This document shows, piece by piece, positions 1-9,611 of a DNA stretch of 64,000 nucleotides. The DNA comes from Flavihumibacter sp. ZG627. Lineage in GTDB: Bacteria; Bacteroidota; Bacteroidia; Chitinophagales; Chitinophagaceae. Position numbers and translations under genes: made by a program. How positions within the stretch are numbered: the first letter of the stretch is position 1; each line of letters opens with the position of its first letter. Under the pieces are notes generated by a model that searched no databases, was not told the DNA's origin, and saw nothing but the letters and a program-made list of their open reading frames with translations. The stretch spans positions 1 to 64,000 of the forward strand of contig NZ_JPHF01000012.1 in the NCBI RefSeq assembly GCF_000814325.1. The letters run 5' to 3'.

Positions 1-400
1 CCGAAGCTTCAGCGTAGGTGGGCGGTGCCCTATAAAGCTTCAGTAATTCTTTCAAACCCTGCTCCACAAATTCATATTACGGCAGGCAATCTTGATTGTG
101 AATTAAAATACTTATCATTGAGGTTAGTATTCCTTTCAATATTACCGCATACAGATTGTCCAAGGATATTGATATTCGATCACTCCTGTTAAGATAGACG
201 CCGAATAACATGTGTATTGGCAAAAGCGGATTTCCCGTACCCAAATAGTTTACAAATTCATTCTCGCCCGCCTTCGCGAATGCCGCAACATTAAATAATG
301 GGTCAAATATATTTACTATTAATTATTAGATATCTTATTCGCACACATAGAATAGTTGCTTCTGTTATTTATAAAAATACTGCTCGATGGCTTTTATCCC
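1..400. other. Non-coding left edge with short repeat
   Basis: No gene can be supported here. The 9-mer AAGCTTCAG occurs at 4-12 and again at 35-43. On the minus strand an open frame of about 25 codons runs off the left edge (from about 75 down to 1) with no ATG. It reads like the end of a reading frame entering a repeat. The rest is AT-rich, with stops in all frames. It may be a decayed gene or a repeat-bearing spacer. Confidence 0.4.
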
Positions 401-2371
401 TCAATTTCGGCTATGCCTGTGCTGATCAATATAAGAAGCAGCACCCTGGAACCATGCAATGGCTTCATGTTCCATAGCCTTATCCATTTTCTCCGGACGC
501 ATAACGCCGGTTCTGAAATCAGGCTCAAACATTTGCACTTTTCTGCGGGGTGAGAGAACAACCATCTTGCCGTCTTTTACATAGGCGATATCCTGGTAAT
601 TGACCAGCAATAATCTTTCACGTCCTTTTTCCAGGTGAAATATATCATAACCAAAAAAATCTGACTCATAGGGGATATTAAGCAATCCCATGATGGTAGG
701 TGGTATATCGATCTGGCTGGTGAGCCGTTCAAATTTCCCGGGCTTTATAAGTCCGGGTGCATATATCCAACCCGGTATATGATATTTATTGACCGGCATA
801 TCCGTTTTGCCACCAACAGATGCACAATGGTCGGCAAGTATTACAAAAATGGTATTATTGAACCATGGTTTCTTTCTTGCCTGCTGAAGGAATTGTCCGA
901 GGGCATAGTCAGTATAGAGCAATCCTCCCTCTCTTCTTTTAATGGAAGGGGGGATAACAACTTTGCCTTCCGGGTAGGTGTATGGCCGGTGGTTTGACAC
1001 GGTCATCAGGTGATTAAAAAAAAGTTTACCCGATCCGTAACTTTTATCCATTTCGGAAAGAGCCTTCGCGTATAGATCTTCATCACATACACCCCAGGCT
1101 GTTTCATGATGAATACTATCTGCCGGAATATCGCTTTCATCAACAACCTGGTAGCCATTCTTGCCAAAAAAATCTCCCATATTATCAAAGAAGCTATTGC
1201 CTCCATAAATAAACTTGGTATCATACCCATGTTTCTGAAGCACTTCACCCAGGGTGAACATATTATTGCGGGTTGGAAGGCGTTTTACAATTGACTGTCC
1301 CGGTGTGGGAGGCATGGAGGTACTAACCGCTTCAAGCCCTCTCACGGTGCGTGTTCCGGAAGCGTATAGCTGGGTAAAAAACAAGCTTTCATCAATCAGT
1401 GAATCAAGATTAGGTGTAAGCTTAGGGGCTATCCCTATTTGCTTTAATAGATAATCGGGATAATAATAGTTATGGTATTCTTTAAAATAGCTGAGATACT
1501 CTGCGCTAAGACTCTCAATGGTTATCATTACCACATTCCAGTTATGCGGTTCTCCAACCGGATTGATCTTACGGGTTATATTATGTTCATCCTTGCTTTC
1601 AAAACTGGCAGCGGGCTCCTGCAGCAGCTCATGTAGTTTGTTATATACGACAGCCTCCTCATCTTTTGCATAAAAATCAAGGTAGGGCATTTCGTTTTTC
1701 CTGAATGCATTTCCAAATTGGTAGATTCCATTAGCGGCCAGTTCATTGTTCATCTTGTTATTCGAAATATTATGGATATCATCTTCAGTAAAATAAAAAA
1801 TGGAAAATGAGACTGACAACACTGTTACAAGTGTGATCATTCGGGCCACCAGGGGGATTCTTTGCTGGCCGGTAAAAACCTGTTTTCTGATAAATAACCA
1901 AATAGCCAGGGTTATGATTAACAATCCACCAATGACAGGTGCCATTGGATAAGATTGACGAATATTATTAAGAACCTCATTGGTATATATGAGGTAATCA
2001 ACAGCAATAAAGTTATATCGGACAGAAAATTCATTCCAGAAGAATATTTCCGAAACCGCATTCAAAACCAATAATAAGAGGTGAATAAAGAAAAATGTTT
2101 TTTGGAAATACCTGCCTGCTTTGGTAAGGAGGAATTTTTGCGGCAACACCCATATTATAAGAAAAAGGAAAAGACTGAAATACCAGGCAGCCAGTATGTC
2201 AAAGTAAAATCCTGTAAGAAAAGTTTTGGCAATTAACACTGGTTGGAGAGAAGCCTCCGGTAACGCATAAACAAACAGAACGATCCTTGTAAGGGTGCTA
2301 ATCAATACAAACACAATGATAAGCAAGTACCATAACCGGAAGCGTTGGAGGGTGTCTTTGATGGTTTGCAT
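401..2371 (-). CDS. LTA synthase family membrane sulfatase
   Basis: The 656-residue protein has about five hydrophobic segments in residues 1-200 and then a periplasmic sulfatase/alkaline-phosphatase-fold domain. That is the layout of LtaS-like phosphoglycerol or phosphoethanolamine transferases. Visible motifs are the metal-binding NVVMITIES at the start of the domain, SGTRTVRG carrying the likely nucleophile Thr, and ILADHCAS with a downstream His near the end. Bacteroidota lack lipoteichoic acid, so the donor and acceptor are unknown. Transfer of a head group to a lipid, glycan or periplasmic polymer is the family expectation. It is transcribed alone, and a CRP-type palindrome lies 33 bases before the ATG. 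The ATG at 2371 is the first in frame and begins a polar stretch before membrane segment one. Confidence 0.85.
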   Translation of the reverse strand: MQTIKDTLQRFRLWYLLIIVFVLISTLTRIVLFVYALPEASLQPVLIAKTFLTGFYFDILAAWYFSLFLFLIIWVLPQKFLLTKAGRYFQKTFFFIHLLLLVLNAVSEIFFWNEFSVRYNFIAVDYLIYTNEVLNNIRQSYPMAPVIGGLLIITLAIWLFIRKQVFTGQQRIPLVARMITLVTVLSVSFSIFYFTEDDIHNISNNKMNNELAANGIYQFGNAFRKNEMPYLDFYAKDEEAVVYNKLHELLQEPAASFESKDEHNITRKINPVGEPHNWNVVMITIESLSAEYLSYFKEYHNYYYPDYLLKQIGIAPKLTPNLDSLIDESLFFTQLYASGTRTVRGLEAVSTSMPPTPGQSIVKRLPTRNNMFTLGEVLQKHGYDTKFIYGGNSFFDNMGDFFGKNGYQVVDESDIPADSIHHETAWGVCDEDLYAKALSEMDKSYGSGKLFFNHLMTVSNHRPYTYPEGKVVIPPSIKRREGGLLYTDYALGQFLQQARKKPWFNNTIFVILADHCASVGGKTDMPVNKYHIPGWIYAPGLIKPGKFERLTSQIDIPPTIMGLLNIPYESDFFGYDIFHLEKGRERLLLVNYQDIAYVKDGKMVVLSPRRKVQMFEPDFRTGVMRPEKMDKAMEHEAIAWFQGAASYIDQHRHSRN

Positions 2372-2404
2372 ATGCTATATTACAATTTTAAGCTGCTATG
2401 CCAA

Positions 2405-2420
2405 TGTGATAACTATCACA
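2405..2420. promoter_or_regulatory. CRP/FNR-type palindromic operator candidate
   Basis: The sequence TGTGATAACTATCACA is a TGTGA-N6-TCACA palindrome, identical to the consensus half-sites of enterobacterial CRP. It lies between the histidine-kinase stop codon and the start of the LTA-synthase-like gene, 33 bases upstream of the latter. Binding by a Crp/Fnr-family protein is inference. Bacteroidota have many such proteins with differing specificities. Confidence 0.45.
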
Positions 2421-2463
2421 CCAGGTTTTTAAATCAGGTTCAAATCCATAATTAACATGCCTT

Positions 2464-4335
2464 TTAGAGCTGAGGCAGCAAAACATGAAACGCTGCACCA
2501 TTGTCAGGTTCTGAAACAGCATAGATGAGTCCCCTGTGATTGATCGCAACTTTCTTTACCAGTGATAGTCCGATTCCGGTTCCTTCATATGCTGTTTTGG
2601 AATGTAAGCGCTGGAAGATAGCGAAGATCTTCTCTGCATATTTTTGTTCGAACCCTATTCCATTGTCCTTGATGGTGATCTTGTAATACTCTTTGAATCG
2701 AATGAGTTCTGGGTGCATGGTTATTTCTTCCTGCAAGGCATTGGTTGCACTGATCTCAACGATGGGGGGCGTGCCAGGCCTCGAGAATTTCAGGGCATTG
2801 TTGATCAGGTTGTAAAAGAGCTGCTGCATCTGTACGGGAATGGCATTCAGCACAGGGAGCTCACTAACCTGGATAGTTGCATTTTTTTTCGCGATCATCA
2901 ATTCAAGATCAACCAGTACCTGCGATACAACTTCATTCAGAGAAACCCAGCTAAACCTGTCTTCACTCTTTAACCTTGCGTAGGTCAGGAGATCTTTGAG
3001 TGATTCGCTCATCCTTTCGGCTGTAGTACTGATCTTGTCGAGGTATTTGTTGGATTGTTCATCGAGATGGTGCCTGGAGGTGGTTTTCAGCATGCTGGCA
3101 AAGGTCATGATCTTTCGAAGTGGTTCCTGCAGATCATGGCTGGATACGTGTGTGAACTGTTCCAGCTCATTATTGATAATTTCTAATGAATGCGTTCTTT
3201 CCTTTACCTTTTTCTCCAGTTCTTCCGTCAGCAATACCTGGTCATGTATATCAGTGCAGGTACCTACCCACATCAGGATCTCTTTACCTATTCCTTGTAT
3301 GGCTGAAGCCCGCACAAGATGCCAGCGGTATTCTCCTTTTGCATTTCGATACCTTGCTGCCTGCTGGAAAGGCTTTCCGCTTGCCAGGGAACTCTTCCAT
3401 TGCCGGAGAAGTTTTTCTTTGTCGGCGGCATAAACAACATCCACCCAGCCTTCGCCTGCAGCCTGCTCTTTAGACTGACTGGTATAGAAATACCATCCCT
3501 GGGTAAAATAGGTTGCATAACCATCGGCACCCGCCGTCCAGGCTATTTGCGGTAATGCTTCAAGAATACTGTGAATGCGCTGTGTTTCCTGCCGCACATG
3601 GGTAACATCATTTAAGAGCAGCAGGAAATGTTTTTCTCCCTCTTCCGTATATACTGCTGAGGAGGTGAGTTCAAATATTTTTTGCTGATGGGAGAGCTCT
3701 ATGCTGGCTTCCGGATCATGTTGCTGGTGGATGAATTCCTTTATGTATGAAACCTGCTCTTTGGGAAATACCTGCGATAGCTCAACATCTACTGTTTCGA
3801 GAAGTGGAAATAATTTGCGGGCCTGCTGATTGAAATTGACGATACGATCTGTATCACTTAAAAGAATGGCACTGATGGGAGCATGTTCCAGGAAGCAGCC
3901 CATCTGCGTCACTTTGATTTTTTGAACCTGTTCTGCTTTTGGAATGGCGTTCAGGTTCAGTTGATGAAAGGATCTCTTTTGTCTTGTTCGCGTGGCGGCG
4001 TTTTCGCAAAGGGTGGGGAGGTTCAGCTCGGGATTGAGTGGAACCACCAGGGTGTTCTTTCCAATAAAAGGAGCAAACTGGAAAGCCTGTTTAACCTGCT
4101 TTAATGCGGAAGGTTCAGCCAGTACGAGTACAGAGAGATGTTTGTCGGCCGCATAAATTTTCTGTACCTCTTTTACCGGTGCTGCTATACCGGGACCAAT
4201 TAGAAAAACCTCAGCGCGCTCCATAAGGTTTTGTAGAATAGCAACGTCTGCTGCATCAACTTCCACCAGCGAAAACAATGAGGAGAGCTGCTGATAGCCC
4301 GGGGGGGTAGTTGTCAGTCCCGAATGAATGATCAT
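2464..4335 (-). CDS. PAS-domain sensor histidine kinase
   Basis: This 623-residue protein has no membrane segment, so it is probably cytoplasmic. Residues 1-110 have alternating hydrophobic strands reminiscent of a degenerate receiver-like fold. Two PAS-like domains follow: about 145-250, and about 255-370 of the PAS_3 type. A coiled linker leads to a HisKA domain with the phospho-acceptor His400 in SSHDLQEP. The HATPase domain shows NLINNALKFS, DNGIGF and GTGIGLS boxes. It is the last gene of a leftward operon with an acyl-CoA-dehydrogenase-like gene (12-base gap) and a CheY-like regulator, which may be its partner. The signal is unknown. The start at 4335 is the first ATG. Confidence 0.85.
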   Translation of the reverse strand: MIIHSGLTTTPPGYQQLSSLFSLVEVDAADVAILQNLMERAEVFLIGPGIAAPVKEVQKIYAADKHLSVLVLAEPSALKQVKQAFQFAPFIGKNTLVVPLNPELNLPTLCENAATRTRQKRSFHQLNLNAIPKAEQVQKIKVTQMGCFLEHAPISAILLSDTDRIVNFNQQARKLFPLLETVDVELSQVFPKEQVSYIKEFIHQQHDPEASIELSHQQKIFELTSSAVYTEEGEKHFLLLLNDVTHVRQETQRIHSILEALPQIAWTAGADGYATYFTQGWYFYTSQSKEQAAGEGWVDVVYAADKEKLLRQWKSSLASGKPFQQAARYRNAKGEYRWHLVRASAIQGIGKEILMWVGTCTDIHDQVLLTEELEKKVKERTHSLEIINNELEQFTHVSSHDLQEPLRKIMTFASMLKTTSRHHLDEQSNKYLDKISTTAERMSESLKDLLTYARLKSEDRFSWVSLNEVVSQVLVDLELMIAKKNATIQVSELPVLNAIPVQMQQLFYNLINNALKFSRPGTPPIVEISATNALQEEITMHPELIRFKEYYKITIKDNGIGFEQKYAEKIFAIFQRLHSKTAYEGTGIGLSLVKKVAINHRGLIYAVSEPDNGAAFHVLLPQL

Positions 4336-4347
4336 GATTACATTTTT

Positions 4348-5502
4348 TTAGTCCGACAATAAAGGCTGCTCCAGAAGAGATCTTCCTATCCAGGTGTAGA
4401 GGATATCTGTTGTTGGTGCCATCACGTGTGCAGCTCTTGCATCGCGGAGAAGCATCCCGAGGAGATTGTTGTTTTCATAACCGAGCCCTCCCGAGAGGGT
4501 CATAGCTTCATTCACTGTATCAACTGCGCAGGAGGCCACCTCGGCCTTGGCAGCCAATATTGAAAGCACTGCTGATTCTTCTCCTTTATCGCCGTCCAGT
4601 GCAGCATTATAAATAAGCTGTCGCGTGCGTTGCACTTTTGCCCAGATAGTGCCCAGCCGGTGTTGAAGGATGGAGACCTGTGCCAATGAGCTGCCATTAT
4701 GTGTATACATTCTTTTGGAGAGTGTTGACCTGGCTTCTGATAAGGCGCGTTCGGCAATGCCGAGGTAGGTGCCTGCCATGGCCGTAAGAAAATAGGGGGC
4801 CACAACATTAAAAATATACCAGAGCTGATCCCCTTTTTCACCAAGCACCTGCTGGTCTGAAATGCGGACATTATTTAGTTTCAGTGATCGGGACGAGTTA
4901 CCTCTCATGCCGAGTCCATCCCATTCTTTACCCCAATGCATGCCTTCGGTGTTTTTGTTAACCACGATGCAGGAAAACTGATGGGGCTCGGCATCACTGC
5001 TGGCGCCTACAGTTGAGAGAACATAAGAATCAGCGTGTGATCCATTGGTCACAAAGGTCTTCATTCCATTCACCATGAAATCTGTTTCGGTTATGGGAAG
5101 GAGTGAGGTTTGCGGGATATAAAAATGAGAACCTGTTCCTTTCTCACTGAGGGAGAGGGTTGTAATATGCTGGCCATTTGCGATAGGCTCGAGGTAGTTT
5201 TGCTTTTGCCATTCGGTGGGTTTAGCCGCTATCACGGCTGTACCTACACAATGCATTCCAAAACATAGTCCGGCGGAAGAGTAACCCTTTCCCAGTTCTT
5301 CACAAACGCGGGCCAGGGCATACATGCCATGTCCATGTCCGCCGCAGTTGATGGGAGCCGTTAGTGCTGTAAGTGTGGATTGCTTTAAAGCGTTCATCGT
5401 TTCAGAAACCCAAACACCATCGTGGTCGGCAACTAATGCTTCTTTCACTGCTATATCAGTAGCTATTTCTTTTGCTTTATTTATCAGCGCATTTATATCC
5501 AT
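4348..5502 (-). CDS. Acyl-CoA dehydrogenase-like flavoprotein, atypical active site
   Basis: The 384-residue protein has the length and three-domain order of acyl-CoA dehydrogenases: an alpha N-domain, a central beta domain with SLSEKGTGSHF in the FAD-contact region, and a C-terminal helical domain with SGGLGYE and LLRDARAAH. In the usual family the C-terminal motif contains the catalytic base as YEGT. Here the aligned residues read MAPTTD, so the Glu is replaced. The alternative site used by isovaleryl-type enzymes also shows no Glu. It may be an N-hydroxylase or monooxygenase-like member, or a non-catalytic relative. It sits between a CheY-like regulator and a PAS kinase on the same strand, which is unusual company for fatty-acid oxidation. 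Confidence 0.75.
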   Translation of the reverse strand: MDINALINKAKEIATDIAVKEALVADHDGVWVSETMNALKQSTLTALTAPINCGGHGHGMYALARVCEELGKGYSSAGLCFGMHCVGTAVIAAKPTEWQKQNYLEPIANGQHITTLSLSEKGTGSHFYIPQTSLLPITETDFMVNGMKTFVTNGSHADSYVLSTVGASSDAEPHQFSCIVVNKNTEGMHWGKEWDGLGMRGNSSRSLKLNNVRISDQQVLGEKGDQLWYIFNVVAPYFLTAMAGTYLGIAERALSEARSTLSKRMYTHNGSSLAQVSILQHRLGTIWAKVQRTRQLIYNAALDGDKGEESAVLSILAAKAEVASCAVDTVNEAMTLSGGLGYENNNLLGMLLRDARAAHVMAPTTDILYTWIGRSLLEQPLLSD

Positions 5503-5556
5503 TAATGATTATGTTTTCACCTCAGTATTCACCTGGCAATTTAATTTTTCTGAGGG

Positions 5557-6021
5557 TTACATGCAATATCGGAGCATACCTTCAACTGTTTTGACAAAAT
5601 CAGGCATATTGGAAGGTTTTACAACGAAATCAGTGGCGCCTTTTGATAAGCTGCGGACTCTGTCGATTTCAGAAGCAGATGTTGTGAAAATGATTTTGGG
5701 GATATGCTGAAAGCTGGCTTTGTGGTTTAATATCTCCAGGGTTTGAATGCCGTCAAGAACAGGCATATTCAGATCGAGGATGATCACGCAGGGCAGTCCG
5801 TCTTCAGGTGAAAGATTAAATAGGATCTCAAGGGCTTCCTTGCCGTTAGTGGCCATATGCACCTTATGATAAGATCCTACATTCCTCAGCGCATGCATTA
5901 AAAATTCTCTATCATCTTCATCGTCTTCAGCAAATAATATGGAAAAAACATGATGGGAATTAACAATAGACATAGTAGGCGAATTTACAACTACAGACGG
6001 AGGATTTGTGGTGAAAGACAT
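5557..6021 (-). CDS. CheY/Rcp1-like single-domain response regulator
   Basis: This is a receiver domain of 154 residues without an output domain. Acidic residues in AEDDEDD, the phospho-acceptor Asp83 in ILDLNMP, Thr/Ser in FTTSAS and the Lys of FVVKP are all present. The length and the RSLSKGATDF region resemble the Rcp1 group that pairs with PAS or phytochrome kinases. It is the first gene of the leftward operon that ends with the PAS kinase at 2464-4335, so phosphotransfer between them is likely. A second ATG at residue 17 is also a plausible start because the first 25 residues are outside the fold. Confidence 0.85.
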   Translation of the reverse strand: MSFTTNPPSVVVNSPTMSIVNSHHVFSILFAEDDEDDREFLMHALRNVGSYHKVHMATNGKEALEILFNLSPEDGLPCVIILDLNMPVLDGIQTLEILNHKASFQHIPKIIFTTSASEIDRVRSLSKGATDFVVKPSNMPDFVKTVEGMLRYCM

Positions 6022-6224
6022 GAAAACTTATGCCAATGTTTAAGTACTATCCAAGTGTTGAATCTATTAAGGAGTTGGGGAAAATTGTCGCCAATCAGCA
6101 AAATTGGTAGGGGAAACCGTAATCTGTATACAAATATTGCCATGAAAAACTATGATCTTTAGCACATTGTCTTATCTTATTTTATAGGTGATCAATTGAT
6201 TTTGTAATAATAAATTCCCCAACA

Positions 6225-8480
6225 ATGGCCGATCTAAAAACTTCCATAACCAGGCGATCCTTCCTGCGGTCTTCAGCACTTGCCGGGGGCGGACTGATGA
6301 TCAGTTTTTCCTGGCTCTCCGCCTTTAAATCTCCCGATACAATGGCGCCCGAACTTGCCGATTGGGCTGAGTTGACCGGGTATGTAAAGATCACGCCTGA
6401 TAACATCATAAAAATTCTAAATCCCAATCCGGAGTTTGGACAAAATGTTATGACCTCGCTTCCCATGATTGTAGCGGAAGAACTGGATGCCGACTGGAAG
6501 CAGGTGCTGGTGGAGATGGGGCCACACGATAATGTGAAACTGGGGCCGCAGTTTACCGGGGGAAGCAATTCGGTGAGGATGTACTGGAAACCACTTCGCG
6601 AAGCAGGTGCAGCGGCAAGGCAAATGTTGATAGAAGCTGCATCCCAATCCTGGGCGGTGCCTGCAGCAGAAATTACTACGAAGGCCGGCATCTTGTATCA
6701 CCAGAAAACTGGTAAGCAGGCAACCTATGGCAGCCTGGCAACAAAAGCTTCTGCTATCGCCATTCCGAAAGGGATGAAGCTGAAAGATGCAAAAGAATTT
6801 AAGGTGGTGAAATCATCCATAAAAAATGTTGAGGGAAAGAAGATCGTTACCGGCGAACCTCTTTTTGGATTAGATTATCATGTGGAAGGGATGCTTATTG
6901 CGATGATAGAACATCCGCCTGCCTTTGGAATGAAACTAAAATCTTTTGATGCATCGGAAGCGCTGAAGATGCCGGGCATTAAAGATGTGTTCACGCAGAA
7001 ATTATATGAAGATGGTTTTGAGCAGGGAGGTTTCGATACGAGAACATTCAACGATCTGTTGGTTGTAGTTGGGAGCAATACCTGGCAGGTGATGAAGGCG
7101 CGTAAGAAATTAAAAGTGGAGTGGGAGCCCGCTGGTGAGTATAAAGATATTATTGCCGCCCGTGGTCAGAAAAGAGAGGTGGTTGTACCTGCAGAGCTGG
7201 AAAGTACGGAGGCACAGCTAAAGAAAATGCAGGAATGGTCGGCAAAGCCCGCCCCTCAACTGAGAAAGGACGGAGAGCCGGAAGCAGCATTTAAAAATGC
7301 AGCGCAGGTAATTGAGAGAACCTATAATGCACCCTTCCTCGCACATAATTGCATGGAGCCGATGAATTTCTTCGCGCATGTTACGGATGACAAAGCTTTG
7401 GTTGCTGGTCCGCTTCAGGCACCGGGCTGGTCGGAGCCCACGCTGGCAAAACTTTTAAACCTGCCGGCCGACAAAATTGAGATCCAGATGACCCGCATGG
7501 GTGGAGGTTTTGGTCGCAGGGCCTATGGACAATACCTCTATGAGGCAGCACTGATCTCTAAAAAAGTAAAGGCTCCCATCAAACTGGTTTATAGTCGGGA
7601 AGACGATATGACCTATGGCATTTACCGGCCCATGTACACAGCAACGTATAGAGCTGCGCTGGATGCCAATAAAAAACTGATCGGCTTTCATGTTAATGGT
7701 GGTGGCATTCCTGAGCATGCCATCCATGCGAACAGATTTCCCGCCGGAACAGTAGATAATTATTTAGCGGAAGGCTGGGCTATCCCATCCAATATTACCA
7801 TAGGAGCATTCAGGGCTCCGCGATCCAATTTCAATGCGGCAGCAGAACAATCTTTTCTTGATGAACTGGCAGAAGCAATGGGTAAAGACCCTATTGATTT
7901 GAGGTTGGAACTCCTGCAGAAAGGCAAGGAATCCCCGGTTGGTCAGAACAATGATTATGATGCCGAACGGTATGCGGGTGTACTAAAACTGGTAAGGGAA
8001 AAATCAGGCTGGGGCAAGGCGGAAAATAAAAAATACAGTCGCGGTGTGGCAGCCTATTTCTGCCATAATTCTTATGCAGCACATGTAGTGGATATAGTGA
8101 TGAAGAATGGGCAACCATATGTAGAAAGAGTATTCAGCGCAATAGATTGTGGCATTGTGGTCAATCCGGATGCGGCAATAAACATGGTGCAGGGAGCTGT
8201 TGTGGATGGCATTGGAAATGCTTTCTATGGTGGGTTAACGCATAAAGAGGGCAGGGCGGTGCAAAACAATTTCCATGCGTACAGGATCATCCGCATGAAT
8301 GAAGCGCCAAAGAAGATAGAAGTTCATTTTGTACAAAATGATATTGATCCTACCGGCTTAGGAGAACCGCCTTTTCCACCTGTATTTGGTGCAGTGGCGA
8401 ATGCATTATTCAAAGCAACCGGCCAGCGATTGTATCAGCAACCCTATGCGCCACAGTTAAACAAACGTCGTGCTTTTTAA
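6225..8480 (+). CDS. Xanthine dehydrogenase family molybdopterin subunit (IorB-like)
   Basis: This 751-residue catalytic subunit is a molybdenum hydroxylase of the isoquinoline 1-oxidoreductase beta type. The N-terminus carries a Tat signal (TRRSFLRSSALAGGG, residues 9-23), so the folded enzyme should be exported to the periplasm. Molybdopterin-binding segments such as GGGFGRRAY and the C-terminal GLGEPPFPP, containing the expected catalytic Glu, are present. The next two genes encode the iron-sulfur subunit and a di-haem cytochrome. No FAD subunit is present, as is usual for the two-subunit group, which passes electrons to cytochrome c. The substrate, an aldehyde or N-heterocycle, cannot be read from sequence. 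Confidence 0.9.
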   Translation: MADLKTSITRRSFLRSSALAGGGLMISFSWLSAFKSPDTMAPELADWAELTGYVKITPDNIIKILNPNPEFGQNVMTSLPMIVAEELDADWKQVLVEMGPHDNVKLGPQFTGGSNSVRMYWKPLREAGAAARQMLIEAASQSWAVPAAEITTKAGILYHQKTGKQATYGSLATKASAIAIPKGMKLKDAKEFKVVKSSIKNVEGKKIVTGEPLFGLDYHVEGMLIAMIEHPPAFGMKLKSFDASEALKMPGIKDVFTQKLYEDGFEQGGFDTRTFNDLLVVVGSNTWQVMKARKKLKVEWEPAGEYKDIIAARGQKREVVVPAELESTEAQLKKMQEWSAKPAPQLRKDGEPEAAFKNAAQVIERTYNAPFLAHNCMEPMNFFAHVTDDKALVAGPLQAPGWSEPTLAKLLNLPADKIEIQMTRMGGGFGRRAYGQYLYEAALISKKVKAPIKLVYSREDDMTYGIYRPMYTATYRAALDANKKLIGFHVNGGGIPEHAIHANRFPAGTVDNYLAEGWAIPSNITIGAFRAPRSNFNAAAEQSFLDELAEAMGKDPIDLRLELLQKGKESPVGQNNDYDAERYAGVLKLVREKSGWGKAENKKYSRGVAAYFCHNSYAAHVVDIVMKNGQPYVERVFSAIDCGIVVNPDAAINMVQGAVVDGIGNAFYGGLTHKEGRAVQNNFHAYRIIRMNEAPKKIEVHFVQNDIDPTGLGEPPFPPVFGAVANALFKATGQRLYQQPYAPQLNKRRAF

Positions 8481-8510
8481 ACAATCAATTTTCACTAACA
8501 ATATTCAGAA

Positions 8511-8975
8511 ATGATCACATTATCTATCAATAAGAAAACCTACAATGTTGATGTAGATCCTGAGACGCCTTTGCTATGGGTACTGAGGGATGAGCTGGGA
8601 CTTGTAGGAACAAAATATGGTTGTGGATTAGCGCAATGTGGTGCCTGCACGGTGCACCTCAATGGCGAGGCGGTCAGATCCTGTGTTACCAAAGTAAGCA
8701 GGGCTGTGGGACAAGAGGTTGTGACCATTGAAGGTTTAAGTGAGAAAGGAGATCATCCGGTACAAAAAGCCTGGCTGGAAATAGATGTGGCGCAATGTGG
8801 TTACTGTCAGACCGGACAGATCATGTCAGCAGTAGTACTGCTCAAAGCGAATAAGAATCCGACGGATGCTGATATTGATGCGGCTATGGCGGGGAATATT
8901 TGCAGATGCGGAACTTATCTGAGGATCCGTGATGCAATAAAGTTAGCAGCACAGATAGAGCGTAAGGAAGCATAA
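8511..8975 (+). CDS. (2Fe-2S) subunit of molybdenum hydroxylase (IorA-like)
   Basis: This 154-residue small subunit has two [2Fe-2S] clusters. A plant-ferredoxin-type N-terminal domain shows CGLAQCGAC and a later Cys. A helical C-terminal domain shows CGYCQTGQ and CRCGTY. It relays electrons from the molybdenum centre of the preceding gene's product. It starts 30 bases after that gene and ends 10 bases before the cytochrome gene, so the three are one transcription unit. It has no signal peptide and is expected to be carried through Tat with the large subunit. Confidence 0.92.
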   Translation: MITLSINKKTYNVDVDPETPLLWVLRDELGLVGTKYGCGLAQCGACTVHLNGEAVRSCVTKVSRAVGQEVVTIEGLSEKGDHPVQKAWLEIDVAQCGYCQTGQIMSAVVLLKANKNPTDADIDAAMAGNICRCGTYLRIRDAIKLAAQIERKEA

Positions 8976-8985
8976 ATAAAACACT

Positions 8986-9585
8986 ATGAAGAAATATATC
9001 ATTGTTTTAGCAGGTATAGTAACAATTGTTGCGCTCTTAAGTTTCAGTTTGAAAGATCAGCCGATCAGTGATGCGAATGATAGTTTTCATAAAGACAGTA
9101 TCGCATCTGTGAATGCTTTCAAAGATGTATATAAAGTATTGATCAGTCCCCGCTGCATGAACTGCCATCCCTCCGGTGATGTGCCGCTGCAGGGAGATGA
9201 TAGTCATTTACATACCATGCTACCACAAAGAGGTAAGGATGGCAAAGGAATCAATTCCATGAAATGTGGCAACTGTCACCAGGCCACACCTATGGAAGGC
9301 TTAAACCAGCCACCTGCGCACCCTGACTGGCACTTACCGCCTGCTGATATGAAAATGGTTTTTGAGGGAAAAACACCGGGGCAACTTGCAAAGCAATTAG
9401 TGAATCCAAAAACAAACGGTGGAAAAACGATGAAGCAGTTGATGGAGCATGCGGATGATGGACTGGTAAAAATTGGTTGGGATATGGGAGAAGGCAGAAC
9501 GGCGCCACCCATTAGTCATGCGGAATTTAAAAAAGCATGGATCAGGTGGATTGAAACAGGTGCCTATGCACCAAAAGATAAGTGA
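8986..9585 (+). CDS. Periplasmic di-haem cytochrome c, partner of Mo hydroxylase
   Basis: The 199-residue protein has an N-terminal hydrophobic signal or anchor (residues 4-21) and two haem c attachment motifs, CMNCH and CGNCH, about 38 residues apart. Additional His and Met residues (HPDWHLPPADMKM) could serve as axial ligands. Its position directly after the two hydroxylase genes points to a role as immediate electron acceptor for the exported enzyme. Related proteins are named after isoquinoline 1-oxidoreductase, but their biochemistry is thin. Nothing indicates a frameshift or truncation. Confidence 0.85.
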   Translation: MKKYIIVLAGIVTIVALLSFSLKDQPISDANDSFHKDSIASVNAFKDVYKVLISPRCMNCHPSGDVPLQGDDSHLHTMLPQRGKDGKGINSMKCGNCHQATPMEGLNQPPAHPDWHLPPADMKMVFEGKTPGQLAKQLVNPKTNGGKTMKQLMEHADDGLVKIGWDMGEGRTAPPISHAEFKKAWIRWIETGAYAPKDK

Positions 9586-9611
9586 GTCCCTGTAAAAAAG
9601 CAACCATATGA

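Noticed and set aside
6182-6691. Minus-strand open frame of 169 codons
   Set aside because: It is antisense to the Tat signal and first part of the molybdenum hydroxylase, with no motif.
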